Shown: positions 8,098 through 17,543, counted from the first letter of the stretch. The stretch is 64,000 nt of DNA from Pseudoalteromonas apostichopi (GCF_030297135.1 NZ_AP028065.1:2790001-2854000), one strand, 5' to 3'. The notes: generated by a model from the sequence alone, not told the origin. Numbers and translations: made by a program.

Positions 8098-10322
8098 TGA
8101 CAGATTCAGTATTTAGTTTATCAGTGGCTGATGACGGCGTAGCCGTTGTAACCATTGATGTGCCGGGTGAGAAAATGAACACCCTGCGCAGCAGTTTCGC
8201 AGAAGATTTAAAAACCTTACTCAAAGACGCACAAGCGCAAGCTGTAAAAGGTATGGTATTTATTAGTGGTAAAAGCGATAACTTTATCGCTGGTGCTGAT
8301 ATTAAAATGCTTGATAGCGCGAATAGCCGTGAAGATGCATTAGCGTTAAGCGAAATGTGCCAACAAGCCTTTTTCGATATGAAAAAGCTACCTTTCCCAA
8401 CAGTAAGTGCTATTCATGGTGCAGCGTTAGGCGGTGGTTTAGAGTTTGCTTTAGCATGTGATTATCGAGTGTGTTCTGACAGCGATATCACTAAGCTTGG
8501 TTTGCCAGAAGTACAGTTAGGCTTATTACCTGGTGGTGGCGGTACTCAACGTTTACCAAAATTAGTTGGCTTGCAAAAAGCACTTGAGTGGATGCTTACA
8601 GGTAAGCAAGTGCGTGCTAAGCAAGCGAAGAAAACAGGCTTAGTAAATGACTGTGTACCACACAGTGTATTACTTGACGTTGCTAAAGAGTTTGCTCTGA
8701 AAGGTAAGGCGAAGGCTACTAAACCTAAGCTAGACCGTTTAAGTCAATTACTTGAGTCAAACCCATTTGGTCGCAATATTATTTTCAAAAAAGCACAAGA
8801 AAACGTGCTGAAGAAAACAGGCGGTCACTACCCAGCACCTTTAGCCATTATTAAAGCGGTTCGTGCAAGTGTTGAGCTTGATCAGTTAAAAGCATACAAA
8901 ACTGAAGCAGAAGGCTTTGCCACGCTGGTAATGAGTGATGAGTCAAAAGCATTGCGCGGTATTTTCTTTGCAACCACTGAAATGAAAAAAGAGTGGCGTA
9001 ATGATGATGCACCAGCAATCGCTAAAGCGGCAGTATTAGGTGGCGGCCTCATGGGCGCGGGTATTGCCCATGTTAGTGCTGTAAAAGCGGGTGTTCCAGT
9101 GCGCATTAAAGATGTGGCTGAAAAGGGCATCAGCAATGCAATGAACTACAGCTATAAGATTTTAGATAAAAAGCAAAAGCGTCGTATTTTATCTAAAGCT
9201 GATTTACAACAAACCATGAACCGCATTACCGGTACCACCGATTACAGCGGCTTTAAACACATTGATATCGTTTTCGAAGCAGTGTTTGAAGATCTTGCTT
9301 TAAAGCAAGGTATGGTGGCTGATGTTGAACGTGAATGCCAAGACAACACTATTTTTGCAAGTAATACCTCATCATTACCGATTGCACAAATCGCTGCTGA
9401 TGCAGCACGCCCAGAAAATGTAATTGGTCTGCATTACTTCTCTCCAGTTGAAAAGATGCCACTTGTTGAGATCATTCCACACGCTGGTACGTCTGAAGAA
9501 ACTATCGCACGCGTTGTTAACTTTGCCCGTAAGCAAGGTAAAACCCCGATTGTGGTTAAAGACATGGCTGGTTTTTATGTAAACCGTATCTTAGCGCCTT
9601 ATGTTAATGAAGCGGCTAATTTACTGCTTGCAGGTGAGCCAATTGAAAAGATTGACCAAGCATTGGTTGAGTTTGGTTTCCCGGTAGGGCCTTTAGCGTT
9701 ACTTGATGAAGTAGGGATTGATATAGGTTCTAAAATTGCGCCAATCCTTGAAAAAGAGTTGGGCGAGCGCTTTAAAGCACCTGACGCCTTTAATCGCTTA
9801 ATCGATTCTAAGCGTTTAGGTCGTAAGACTGGCCGTGGTTTTTACCTTTACGACAAGAAAGATAAAAAAGTGGATGAGTCAGTATACGAGCTACTTGGTG
9901 TTACGCCATCACCTCGTTTAAACAAGAGCGAAATTGCTAAACGTTGTGTTGCGCAAATGCTTAACGAAGCGGTGCGCTGTTTAGATGATGGCATTATTGC
10001 AAGCCCGCGTGACGGTGATATTGGTGCTATTTTTGGTATCGGTTTCCCACCATTCTTAGGCGGTCCATTTAGCTATATGGATAAACTGGGTGCAGCACAA
10101 GTGAGCTCAGAAATGGCGACTTTTGCTAACTACAACCCTATTTTCACACCTTGCGATACGTTAAAAGCAATGGCTGAAAAGGGGGGGCGTTTTTACCAAG
10201 CAGAAAGCGAAGAGCTGGCAATAGCTGAAGCTACGCCTGTCGATCCGGTTGAAGTAACCAAAGAAGTGGTTGAAGACGAGCAAGCGTCAGAAGAAGCTAA
10301 TACAGAAACGACTAAAAGCTAA
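8097..10322 (+). CDS. fadJ: Fatty acid oxidation complex subunit alpha FadJ
   Basis: A 741-residue multifunctional enzyme: enoyl-CoA hydratase (crotonase fold, about 1-190, with Ile-Ala-Gly-Ala-Asp-Ile-Lys and Gly-Ala-Ala-Leu-Gly-Gly-Gly) and 3-hydroxyacyl-CoA dehydrogenase (NAD-binding Gly-Gly-Gly-Leu-Met-Gly-Ala-Gly near 310, and His-Tyr-Phe-Ser-Pro-Val). The frame is open from 8049, but ATG 8097, overlapping the fadI stop, begins Met-Thr-Asp-Ser-Val-Phe-Ser-Leu and is the natural start. The last 35 residues are an acidic tail (many Glu, Val, Thr), longer than I expect for E. coli FadJ. A good terminator follows. Confidence 0.95.
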   Translation: MTDSVFSLSVADDGVAVVTIDVPGEKMNTLRSSFAEDLKTLLKDAQAQAVKGMVFISGKSDNFIAGADIKMLDSANSREDALALSEMCQQAFFDMKKLPFPTVSAIHGAALGGGLEFALACDYRVCSDSDITKLGLPEVQLGLLPGGGGTQRLPKLVGLQKALEWMLTGKQVRAKQAKKTGLVNDCVPHSVLLDVAKEFALKGKAKATKPKLDRLSQLLESNPFGRNIIFKKAQENVLKKTGGHYPAPLAIIKAVRASVELDQLKAYKTEAEGFATLVMSDESKALRGIFFATTEMKKEWRNDDAPAIAKAAVLGGGLMGAGIAHVSAVKAGVPVRIKDVAEKGISNAMNYSYKILDKKQKRRILSKADLQQTMNRITGTTDYSGFKHIDIVFEAVFEDLALKQGMVADVERECQDNTIFASNTSSLPIAQIAADAARPENVIGLHYFSPVEKMPLVEIIPHAGTSEETIARVVNFARKQGKTPIVVKDMAGFYVNRILAPYVNEAANLLLAGEPIEKIDQALVEFGFPVGPLALLDEVGIDIGSKIAPILEKELGERFKAPDAFNRLIDSKRLGRKTGRGFYLYDKKDKKVDESVYELLGVTPSPRLNKSEIAKRCVAQMLNEAVRCLDDGIIASPRDGDIGAIFGIGFPPFLGGPFSYMDKLGAAQVSSEMATFANYNPIFTPCDTLKAMAEKGGRFYQAESEELAIAEATPVDPVEVTKEVVEDEQASEEANTETTKS

Positions 10323-10348
10323 TTCTTTAAATTAATTAGTTAATTTTA

Positions 10349-10377
10349 AAAGCCCTGCTCATTGAGCGGGGCTTTTT
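10349..10377 (+). terminator. Rho-independent terminator after fadJ
   Basis: AGCCCTGCTC, loop ATT, GAGCGGGGCT followed by a run of T. The stem is GC-rich with one wobble, and it lies 28 bp after the fadJ stop. Confidence 0.85.
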
Positions 10378-10460
10378 ACTTATATATTGGCCATAAGTGG
10401 TATTTAACTCTCGAGATCAGTTTGTTATAACTAGGTTTATTTACTAAGCGATTAATCACC

Positions 10461-10991
10461 ATGACTCTCACCACTTCGCGATTAACATTACGGCTGTTAA
10501 ATGCCGATGACTGGCCATTGTTTTATACTTTGCATAATGATGCCCAAGTGATAGAGAAATGTTTCGATAAGCCCTCAGAGGCGCAGTTACGAGCAAAGTT
10601 TAATGAACGCTTAAAGCCTTGGCAGCCAAATTCGAATTCACCACTGTGCTTAGTTATTGTTGAAACCAGTACAGGTAAAGAGGTGGGTGTAACTGGGTTT
10701 ACTTCATCAACAGTGCCTGATAGTCAAGAAGTCGGTTATTTGCTGCTGCCTAATTTTCATGGTCGTGGCTATGCCACAGAGTCTTTGCAAGCAGTGCTTG
10801 ATTACGCCAAATCAGAACATGCTGTACGGGAATTTAAAGCGGTTGTCACCGAAGGTAATATCGGTTCAGAAAAAGTACTTGAGAAATGTGGTTTTCAGTT
10901 AGTCGATAAGCAGCTAGATGCGTATGCTATTGGCGGTGTTTTGTATACCGATCATCATTTTTATTTAGGTTGCACTGATCACAGAGCGTGA
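10461..10991 (+). CDS. GNAT family N-acetyltransferase (RimJ/RimL-like)
   Basis: A 176-residue acetyltransferase of the RimJ/RimL type. It starts with Leu-Thr-Thr-Ser-Arg-Leu-Thr-Leu-Arg-Leu-Leu and has the acetyl-CoA loop region Gly-Tyr-Leu-Leu-Leu-Pro-Asn-Phe-His-Gly-Arg-Gly-Tyr-Ala-Thr-Glu. The C-terminal half reads Asn-Ile-Gly-Ser-Glu-Lys-Val-Leu-Glu-Lys-Cys-Gly-Phe, as in this family. The substrate is unknown. It is a single gene facing the MmcQ/YjbR gene, with a symmetric hairpin at the 3' end. Confidence 0.88.
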   Translation: MTLTTSRLTLRLLNADDWPLFYTLHNDAQVIEKCFDKPSEAQLRAKFNERLKPWQPNSNSPLCLVIVETSTGKEVGVTGFTSSTVPDSQEVGYLLLPNFHGRGYATESLQAVLDYAKSEHAVREFKAVVTEGNIGSEKVLEKCGFQLVDKQLDAYAIGGVLYTDHHFYLGCTDHRA

Positions 10992-10998
10992 TCAGTGC
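10972..10998. terminator. Hairpin between convergent genes
   Basis: An 11-bp perfect stem GCACTGATCAC / GTGATCAGTGC with a 5-base loop overlaps the stop of the acetyltransferase gene and lies 7 bp from the stop of the opposing gene. T-runs on either side are poor, so a terminator role is only likely. Confidence 0.5.
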
Positions 10999-11004
10999 GC
11001 AATT

Positions 11005-11391
11005 TTACAGATGAAGCTCAATCGCTTTTCTGTCTTTTTCTGGCATATTCGCAACCACTAAATCAAACGAATTATCAATCATCCGCTCAATCTCTCCTTG
11101 TGGCACGGTACCATCTAAAATAACCGTATTCCATAAACGTTTGTTCATGTGATAACCCGGGATCACCGACGGGAAAATATCACGCAATGCTTGGGCTTCA
11201 TCTGGCTCGCATTTCAGATTTAGCCACCATACAAGATTACCTTCATCGTCTGTTTGGCCTTCTTTGCCCTCGGCAAGGGTGGCAAACATTTTATGATTCA
11301 CCTTGTAAACGTCGACATCTTGGCCAAATGGTTGGGTGATCATCACCAATGGCTTTTTCATTAAATATTCGTGTACTGTGTGTTGATTCAT
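11005..11391 (-). CDS. MmcQ/YjbR family protein
   Basis: A 128-residue protein of the MmcQ/YjbR (CyaY-like fold) family. It contains Lys-Pro-Leu-Val-Met-Ile-Thr-Gln-Pro-Phe-Gly, Lys-Val-Asn-His-Lys-Met-Phe-Ala, Asn-Leu-Lys-Cys-Glu-Pro-Asp-Glu-Ala, and Gly-Tyr-His-Met-Asn-Lys-Arg-Leu-Trp-Asn-Thr-Val. The frame extends to 11430, but ATG 11391 has an AAGGA ribosome-binding site 7 bases upstream and matches the family N-terminus. Members are proposed to bind DNA; physiological function is unclear. Confidence 0.85.
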   Translation of the reverse strand: MNQHTVHEYLMKKPLVMITQPFGQDVDVYKVNHKMFATLAEGKEGQTDDEGNLVWWLNLKCEPDEAQALRDIFPSVIPGYHMNKRLWNTVILDGTVPQGEIERMIDNSFDLVVANMPEKDRKAIELHL

Positions 11392-11581
11392 GATCCAATC
11401 CTTGAAGTCATTTTTCGTAGTTATAAACATAGCAGCTTTTTCTTAGTTTTGAGACAACTAATATTATAATTTGCTGAAAAATCGAATAAATAACGGCTGT
11501 GAGTTAAAACTGCAAATTTTTATTGAACAATAGCCATTACGTGGTAAATTTCTGTCAACAAAAAACGATAGGAATACACCC

Positions 11582-12154
11582 ATGCCTAAGGCAAGTGAAG
11601 TTAAAAAAGGCGCCGCTATCGAGCATAACGGCCGTGTTTTAGTAGTTAAAGATATTCAACGTTCTGTACCACAAGGTCGTGCTGGTGGCAGTTTATACCG
11701 TATGCGTTTATACGATGTGGTAACTGGTGGTAAAGTTGATGAAACATTCAAAGACAGCGACATGCTAAAACTAGCGGATCTAATTCGTCGTGAAGCAATG
11801 TTCTCTTACATTGACGGTGAAGAGTATGTATTCATGGATAATGAAGACTACACGCCTTATAACTTAAATAAAGAAGCGATTAGCGAAGAGATTTTATTCG
11901 TAAATGAAGAAACTCAAGGTCTTCACGTAATTGTAATCGATGGCGCTCCGGTTGGCTTAGATTTGCCATCAAGTGTTGAGCTTGTTGTTGAAGAAACCGA
12001 TCCTTCAATTAAGGGTGCTTCAGCAAGTGCACGTTCAAAGCCTGCACGTTTGACAACCGGTTTAACGATTCAGGTACCTGAGCATATTTCTACAGGCGAT
12101 CGCATTCGTATCAACACGGTTGAACATAAGTTTATGGGCCGCGCAGAAAAATAA
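11582..12154 (+). CDS. efpL: Elongation factor P-like protein EfpL (YeiP)
   Basis: A 190-residue EF-P paralogue with the three-domain layout (KOW-like N-terminal domain and two OB folds). The loop that points at the peptidyl-transferase centre reads Val-Pro-Gln-Gly-Arg-Ala-Gly-Gly, with Arg33 at the tip instead of the modified lysine of EF-P, which is typical of the EfpL/YeiP subgroup. EfpL assists ribosomes on polyproline and other difficult motifs without post-translational modification. It is monocistronic, with a strong terminator 14 bp after the stop. Confidence 0.93.
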   Translation: MPKASEVKKGAAIEHNGRVLVVKDIQRSVPQGRAGGSLYRMRLYDVVTGGKVDETFKDSDMLKLADLIRREAMFSYIDGEEYVFMDNEDYTPYNLNKEAISEEILFVNEETQGLHVIVIDGAPVGLDLPSSVELVVEETDPSIKGASASARSKPARLTTGLTIQVPEHISTGDRIRINTVEHKFMGRAEK

Positions 12155-12167
12155 CTTTGTGGCTCTT

Positions 12168-12196
12168 CAAAAACCGGCTTTTAGCCGGTTTTTTTG
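12168..12196 (+). terminator. Rho-independent terminator after efpL
   Basis: AAAACCGGCT, short loop, AGCCGGTTTTTTT: a compact stem with a T-run directly following the efpL stop. Confidence 0.9.
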
Positions 12197-12299
12197 TTTT
12201 ATTTGTAAGGCGCTTATAACAAAATGCATTGAAAAAGGGACTAAAAACGCGCATTATTATTGGCTTACGAAAACAACAATAAATACCAGTAGTAGATTA

Positions 12300-13028
12300 A
12301 TGTTGAACCACGGATTGGAAAACAGAGAATACATCAAACTCCCCGAAGGCGTTAATATCGCTATCACTCCTGCAGGTGTTGTCGCCCGAAGCTATGCCTA
12401 CACCATCGATTTTATTATCCGTAGTTTGGTTTTACTTGCTGTAGGCACTGTACTTGCCTTTTTTGGCGATGCAGGGCAAGGACTTATATTAATTGCTTAC
12501 TTTTTAATTTCATGGGGCTATAACATCCTGTTTGAAATGGAAAGTGGCCAAACCCCAGGTAAAAAACGACTTAATATTCGTGTTGTGCAAGACAATGGCT
12601 TACCAGCGAGCTTTTCGCAAATAGTTGTGCGTAACTTGCTACGCCCCGCAGATATGCTACCGATAGGCTATTTTTTGGGCCTTGTAGTTATGTTGTTTAA
12701 CAACCGCTTTAAACGCATTGGTGATTGGGCGGCAGGCACCATGGTTATTTACGACGATGAGTTCGCAGAGCGGCCTGAAATAGCTCAAGGTGAAGTGCAT
12801 ATTCCTTCAATTAGCTTTACTACCGAAGAGCAATTAGCTGTACTTGCTTTTGCTGAGCGCCATGATGAATTATCTGATGCAAGGCGTCGTGAGTTGGCAG
12901 CTATTTTAGCTGCACCGTTTTCTACAGCAGAGCACGAGATTGAAGCGCAGCTCGTTAGTTACGCACGCCACTTCGCTGGGCAAGTTCAACACGATAACGA
13001 TTACCCGCAGCAGGAGGGTAAACAATGA
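12300..13028 (+). CDS. RDD family membrane protein
   Basis: A 242-residue protein whose N-terminal two-thirds is an RDD domain. It has Ala-Arg-Ser-Tyr-Ala-Tyr-Thr-Ile-Asp-Phe with three hydrophobic segments (about 34-54, 56-76, 115-133), then Gly-Gln-Thr-Pro-Gly-Lys-Lys-Arg-Leu and Lys-Arg-Ile-Gly-Asp-Trp-Ala-Ala-Gly-Thr. The C-terminal part is soluble and charged. The open frame begins at 12120 inside the efpL end, but ATG 12300 follows the terminator and gives the normal RDD start. First gene of a six-gene rightward operon; the next gene overlaps by 4 bp. RDD proteins have no agreed function in this context. Confidence 0.88.
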   Translation: MLNHGLENREYIKLPEGVNIAITPAGVVARSYAYTIDFIIRSLVLLAVGTVLAFFGDAGQGLILIAYFLISWGYNILFEMESGQTPGKKRLNIRVVQDNGLPASFSQIVVRNLLRPADMLPIGYFLGLVVMLFNNRFKRIGDWAAGTMVIYDDEFAERPEIAQGEVHIPSISFTTEEQLAVLAFAERHDELSDARRRELAAILAAPFSTAEHEIEAQLVSYARHFAGQVQHDNDYPQQEGKQ

Positions 13029-13975
13029 AGCAAACTCAATTTGTAAAATCAAATAGCGTAAGTTGGGATGAGTTCGAAGCCCTTTGTGAGCAAAATAATG
13101 CTGAGTCTTTACCTGTTAATTTCCCTAATTTATATCGCAAAGTTTGTAATGATTTAGCCATTGCCCAAAGTCGTCAATACAGCCCTGTGTTGATTGAGCA
13201 AATAAATAGGCTTGTGCAGTTAGGGCAAAAGCGCCTTTATTTGTCTCGAAGCAATCAATTCTCTGAAATATGGCATGTGGCGCGAACTGCATTTCCACGC
13301 GCACTGTATGAAAACCGTTTAATGCTGGCTGTAAACTTAATCGCGTTTTGGGGATTGGCCCTTATCGCTTTTATTTGGGTGACAATTGACCCTGATGCCG
13401 TTTATACATTTTTAGGGCAAGGCACAGTGCTTAATATCGAACAAATGTATAACCCCAGTGGCAGCGTTCAATCGGCTGAGCGCGGTGCACCGCAAGACTT
13501 AATGATGTTCGGTGTCTACATTTACAATAACATAGGAATTGCATTTCAGATGTTTGCAGGTGGTGTGCTGTTCTGTGTTGGCGCTGCTTTTTTCCTATTA
13601 TTTAATAGTTTTTACTTTGGTGCAGTTGCTGCTCATATTGTTAATGTAGGTTTTGAAGGGCCATTTTTTTCGTTTGTTATCACTCATGGCTCGTTTGAGT
13701 TGACTGCTATCATCATTGCCTCAGCTGCAGGATGTCAGATTGGTTACGGCATATTAAGCCCTGGGCAGTATACCCGTGCATATGCAATGAAACAGGCTGC
13801 ACAAAAGGCACTTCCGCTCATTGTTGGTGCTTTTTTAATGTTAGTAATTGCTGCTTTTATTGAAGCGTTTTGGTCACCTCGTGATATTGCTTACGAAATT
13901 AAATATATAGTTGGCAGCGGCTGTTGGTGTTATGTCATTTTCCGTTTGTACAAGGGAATGCGCTATGGAGCTTAA
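13025..13975 (+). CDS. SpoIIM-like (stage II sporulation protein M family) membrane protein
   Basis: A 316-residue membrane protein. The N-terminus (Met-Lys-Gln-Thr-Gln-Phe, Trp-Asp-Glu-Phe-Glu-Ala-Leu-Cys) and helix Tyr-Arg-Lys-Val-Cys-Asn-Asp-Leu-Ala match the SpoIIM-like proteins of MoxR operons in non-sporulating bacteria. Four or five hydrophobic segments follow (about 105-125, 165-200, 215-245, 262-285). It overlaps the RDD gene by 4 bp (ATGA). The family links it to membrane complexes, not sporulation, in gammaproteobacteria. Confidence 0.85.
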   Translation: MKQTQFVKSNSVSWDEFEALCEQNNAESLPVNFPNLYRKVCNDLAIAQSRQYSPVLIEQINRLVQLGQKRLYLSRSNQFSEIWHVARTAFPRALYENRLMLAVNLIAFWGLALIAFIWVTIDPDAVYTFLGQGTVLNIEQMYNPSGSVQSAERGAPQDLMMFGVYIYNNIGIAFQMFAGGVLFCVGAAFFLLFNSFYFGAVAAHIVNVGFEGPFFSFVITHGSFELTAIIIASAAGCQIGYGILSPGQYTRAYAMKQAAQKALPLIVGAFLMLVIAAFIEAFWSPRDIAYEIKYIVGSGCWCYVIFRLYKGMRYGA

Positions 13976-15425
13976 TCGTCTTAGCTTCACACCCCGCAAG
14001 CGCAGTGCTTACGAGACCTTTGATTTAACTGTGTTGTTAGTTAAGCAGCATATTGTGGCGCTGATCACTTTGTATTTGATGATGGCAGTTCCAGTATTTT
14101 TAATTGTCGGCTTTTTATTAAATTGGGGCATAGGCGGATTTGTTGTTTGGTGGCTTAAACCTGTATTTGAACGACCTTTACTCGATTACATGTCAAAGGC
14201 GGTATTCAATCAACCGGTCAAAATAAGTAGTAGCTTAAAGTCACTTAAACAGTTAAAAGTTGCCGATATGCTAGCGCATTTAACCATTTTCAGGCTTAGC
14301 CCAAATAGAGCATTTTTAGCGCCCGTTGAGCAACTTGAGCGGCTATCAGGCGAGCGAAAAACAAAGCGCAAGCAGGTTTTATTTGCCTCAACGAAGCCAA
14401 AGCAAACGTTGTGGATGCTATTTTGTGTGCATTTTGAGTTTATCTTATTAATGGGGATTTCTGCGCTGACAATTGCACTTGTGCCCCATTCATTTTCAGC
14501 ACAAGAAGCCATGTATCAAATTTTCGAAGCGCCAATCTGGGTTGAGATAGCGTTTAATTTTATATACATCCTTAGTATTTCCTTAGTGGCGCCGCTTTTC
14601 GTCACTGGCGGTTTCCTTGCTTATTTACATCGCCGTGTTGAACTTGAGGGCTGGGATTTAGAGCTGGCATTCAAAAACATTCGTACCCGCCTTGCAGGCG
14701 TAGTCAGTGCTGTAGCACTACTTATACTTACAACGTTCACGCTGCAACCATCAACTAGCTATGCAGAGCAAATCGATAAGCAAGCGGTAAAAGAGCAAGT
14801 TACAGCTCTTTATAATGAGCCTAATGTCATTGAAACTGAGACTACCTGGCTGCCAAATATTGAAGCGAAAGCGAGTTCATCAGATAGTGATTGGTCGTGG
14901 CTTATCGATGTGTTTACAGCCATTGGTCAGATGTTTGGTATGTTGGTTTGGGTATTGGTAGGTTTATTAGTCATTTGGCTAGTTTATTACCTGATGCAAA
15001 AGCGCGGTTTTTTTGCCAATTTAAGCTTGCCTGAGCGTAGTAAAGTGAATGAAGAGTCGGTGATCCCGACCTTATTTGCAGAAATTAAAAGTAAAGATTT
15101 ACCTACTGATTTAATTGCCGCTGCAAAGCAATGCTTTGAGCAAGGTCAGCATCGCTTGGCGCTAGCGTACTTGCTTCATCATGCGCTGACTTGGGCGCAG
15201 CAGCGACATGAAGTTCGCTTGCACCGCTCGATGACTGAGCGCGAATGTAAAGGTGCAATTGATGCAAAGGTACCTAGCCAAGGGCAAGCGATTTTTGCCC
15301 GCTTATTTTCTGCATGGGTCACAGTTGCTTGGGGCCATAAAACCCCTGATATCGACTTTATCGAGCTGACTGAGCAAATTACAGCAATGACAGCAGAGAC
15401 TAAGGAGCAAGCCCGTGAAGCTTAA
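13965..15425 (+). CDS. DUF4129-type C-terminal domain membrane protein
   Basis: A 486-residue protein. There are several hydrophobic segments in the first 260 residues and one at about 323-344 (Gly-Met-Leu-Val-Trp-Val-Leu-Val-Gly). The C-terminal cytoplasmic domain, with Leu-Ala-Leu-Ala-Tyr-Leu-Leu-His-His-Ala-Leu-Thr-Trp and Arg-Ser-Met-Thr-Glu-Arg-Glu-Cys, resembles DUF4129. ATG 13965 is chosen over the longer frame from 13911 because it begins Met-Glu-Leu-Asn-Arg-Leu and overlaps the SpoIIM-like gene by only 11 bp. It overlaps the following DUF4350 gene. Function unknown; part of the second MoxR module. Confidence 0.8.
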   Translation: MELNRLSFTPRKRSAYETFDLTVLLVKQHIVALITLYLMMAVPVFLIVGFLLNWGIGGFVVWWLKPVFERPLLDYMSKAVFNQPVKISSSLKSLKQLKVADMLAHLTIFRLSPNRAFLAPVEQLERLSGERKTKRKQVLFASTKPKQTLWMLFCVHFEFILLMGISALTIALVPHSFSAQEAMYQIFEAPIWVEIAFNFIYILSISLVAPLFVTGGFLAYLHRRVELEGWDLELAFKNIRTRLAGVVSAVALLILTTFTLQPSTSYAEQIDKQAVKEQVTALYNEPNVIETETTWLPNIEAKASSSDSDWSWLIDVFTAIGQMFGMLVWVLVGLLVIWLVYYLMQKRGFFANLSLPERSKVNEESVIPTLFAEIKSKDLPTDLIAAAKQCFEQGQHRLALAYLLHHALTWAQQRHEVRLHRSMTERECKGAIDAKVPSQGQAIFARLFSAWVTVAWGHKTPDIDFIELTEQITAMTAETKEQAREA

Positions 15426-16563
15426 ATATGTGCTGATTGCGGCGCTAGTGGTGTTTAGCATATTTGCTATTGCTGGTATTGCTTCTTTAGATTGGCAGAA
15501 AAAAGAAATCGAAATTGGTTTTCATAGTGATGTGGCAAAAGACAATTTCACGATGGCTCAACGACTACTCAAAGCCAATGGCATCGATTGGCAGAAGAAT
15601 AAGCGCTTGGTAGAACAAGTACAAAGTGATGAGTTAAACATAGACCCGCAAAGTATCTTAATTTTGGATGAAGCAGTGCTTGCTGATTCTTACCAGTTAG
15701 ATGTACAACTTGCTGATTGGGTCGCTGATGGCGGGCGTTTAATTTATGTATTAAATAGGCAACGCGATGAACTGGCGATTGATAACACGGTGTTTTTTAG
15801 TCAGCTTGGCATCAATGTGCAAAGCCAAGAAGATGTCTTTGAATATGACTTTGCGATGCTTAAAGAAGGGAATAAAAACAGTACGCTATCTATCGATGAA
15901 AACACTCAGCTCGATCTTGAGTTAAGTCGCGCGTTTTATATTGAAAATTGCCCCGGTGTTAGCACCAATAGTGAAAATAGTGACACCCTGATGTGTGACT
16001 TTGCATTTGGTCAAGGTCGGGTCATCGTTATGCCTTCACTGTTACCTTTTACCAATTACCGACTTCGCCATCTTGATCATGGCAGCTTATTACTTTGGCT
16101 AAGTAAAGGGGCTGATAAAGTCACTTATGTACCTTACCTAACTTACCCAAATTGGTTTGCCAAATTATGGCACTGGAGCTGGCAATTTGTGGTGACGTTG
16201 CTGTTATTAATTGTGCTTGCAGTGTGGCATATAAGTAGTCGCATTGGCCGCTCTTATACTCCTGAATTCGATATAAAAACCAGCTTTAATCAGCATATTC
16301 GTGCAGTAGCAAATTTCTATACAGAGCATGGTCACGAAGCCGTATTATTTACCGCACTAGAAAAAGATTTTTACGCCAAAGTAGAGTCGCGAGTGCCTAA
16401 CTTTAAAATGCTCAGTGCTGAAAAACAGGCGCAGATCATCGCTAATTTAACTCATTTTGAAAAACAACATGTGGCTCAGTTACTTGCTAGCAAGTTGCCT
16501 GAGTCAAAAGAACAACGAACAGAATATATAAAACGATTCAAACAATTAAGGAATGCCTTATGA
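15415..16563 (+). CDS. DUF4350 domain membrane protein
   Basis: A 382-residue protein starting with GTG at 15415 behind an AAGGAG site. A signal-anchor (about 5-22) is followed by a periplasmic domain of the DUF4350 (GATase-like) type with Leu-Ile-Leu-Asp-Glu-Ala-Val-Leu, Asp-Trp-Val-Ala-Asp-Gly-Gly-Arg-Leu-Ile-Tyr-Val and Phe-Gly-Gln-Gly-Arg-Val-Ile-Val. A membrane segment at about 254-272 leads to a cytoplasmic tail. It overlaps the genes on both sides. DUF4350 proteins travel with DUF4129, MoxR and DUF58; the ligand is unknown. Confidence 0.85.
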   Translation: MKLKYVLIAALVVFSIFAIAGIASLDWQKKEIEIGFHSDVAKDNFTMAQRLLKANGIDWQKNKRLVEQVQSDELNIDPQSILILDEAVLADSYQLDVQLADWVADGGRLIYVLNRQRDELAIDNTVFFSQLGINVQSQEDVFEYDFAMLKEGNKNSTLSIDENTQLDLELSRAFYIENCPGVSTNSENSDTLMCDFAFGQGRVIVMPSLLPFTNYRLRHLDHGSLLLWLSKGADKVTYVPYLTYPNWFAKLWHWSWQFVVTLLLLIVLAVWHISSRIGRSYTPEFDIKTSFNQHIRAVANFYTEHGHEAVLFTALEKDFYAKVESRVPNFKMLSAEKQAQIIANLTHFEKQHVAQLLASKLPESKEQRTEYIKRFKQLRNAL

Positions 16564-17543
16564 GCACGGAATTGGATACTAATCGCATGAGCTTAATTGA
16601 GGCAGCTGATGCAGTAAAACAAGTAAAGCATAACATTTCACGTGTGTTAGTTGGTCAAGATGCCATTGTTGAAGATGTACTTACCGTTCTATTTGCGGGT
16701 GGTCATGTGTTACTTGAAGGGGTTCCTGGACTTGGTAAAACGCTACTGGTTAGAGCCCTAGCAAAGAGCTTAAATGTAGATTTCTCGCGAGTGCAGTTTA
16801 CGCCGGATCTAATGCCGTCAGATGTTGTTGGTCATAGTTTGTATGATATGAAATCAGGTGAATTTAATATCAAAAAAGGCCCAGCATTTACTAATATTTT
16901 GCTGGCTGATGAAATTAACCGTGCACCAGCTAAAACGCAATCAGCACTACTTGAGGTAATGCAAGAGCAACAAATCACCATTGATGGTGAGTCATTATCT
17001 ATTGATTCACCGTTTATGGTACTCGCTACTCAAAACCCGTTAGATCAAGAAGGGACTTACCCACTGCCAGAGGCTGAATTAGACCGCTTTATGATGAAGG
17101 TCGAGCTTGGTTTTCCTTCACATGAATCGGAAGTTGAGCTTTTAAAACTGAATACACAAATAGTTTCTAATGAAACCAAAGTAGAGCAGCTCCCTGCAGT
17201 ATTGGATGCTAAGCGTATTGCTGAAATTAAACAGCTTTGTGCAGATATCTTAGTGGACGAACAAATACTTAATTATGCTGTTGATATTGTGCGAAGTTCA
17301 CGAACTTGGCAGGGTGTGCTGCACGGCGCAGGGTTACGGGCCTCAATTAACATCATTAAAGCTGCAAAAGTAATGGCATTGATGAATGGCCGTGACTTTG
17401 TAACCCCAGATGACGTGAAGTCAGTGTCAGTGAATATTTTAAGGCACCGTTTAATTTTATCCGCTGATCTGGAGCTTGAAGGGGTATCATTTGATGAAGT
17501 GATCAGTGCCATTTTAGCCAGTGTTGAAGCGCCGCGCTCATGA
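16560..17543 (+). CDS. MoxR family AAA+ ATPase (second module)
   Basis: A 327-residue MoxR ATPase. Walker A is Gly-Val-Pro-Gly-Leu-Gly-Lys-Thr (54-61), Walker B is Ile-Leu-Leu-Ala-Asp-Glu-Ile-Asn (113-120), and the block Thr-Gln-Asn-Pro-Leu-Asp-Gln-Glu-Gly-Thr-Tyr-Pro-Leu-Pro-Glu-Ala is present. It is closer in style to the common MRP-type MoxR than the copy at 5494-6450. It overlaps the DUF4350 gene and the DUF58 gene by 4 bp each, so the module is tightly coupled. Confidence 0.93.
   Translation: MSTELDTNRMSLIEAADAVKQVKHNISRVLVGQDAIVEDVLTVLFAGGHVLLEGVPGLGKTLLVRALAKSLNVDFSRVQFTPDLMPSDVVGHSLYDMKSGEFNIKKGPAFTNILLADEINRAPAKTQSALLEVMQEQQITIDGESLSIDSPFMVLATQNPLDQEGTYPLPEAELDRFMMKVELGFPSHESEVELLKLNTQIVSNETKVEQLPAVLDAKRIAEIKQLCADILVDEQILNYAVDIVRSSRTWQGVLHGAGLRASINIIKAAKVMALMNGRDFVTPDDVKSVSVNILRHRLILSADLELEGVSFDEVISAILASVEAPRS

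Noticed and set aside
12120..12299. Extension of the RDD gene upstream across the efpL terminator
   Set aside because: The frame runs through the efpL end and its terminator; the RDD domain begins after ATG 12300.
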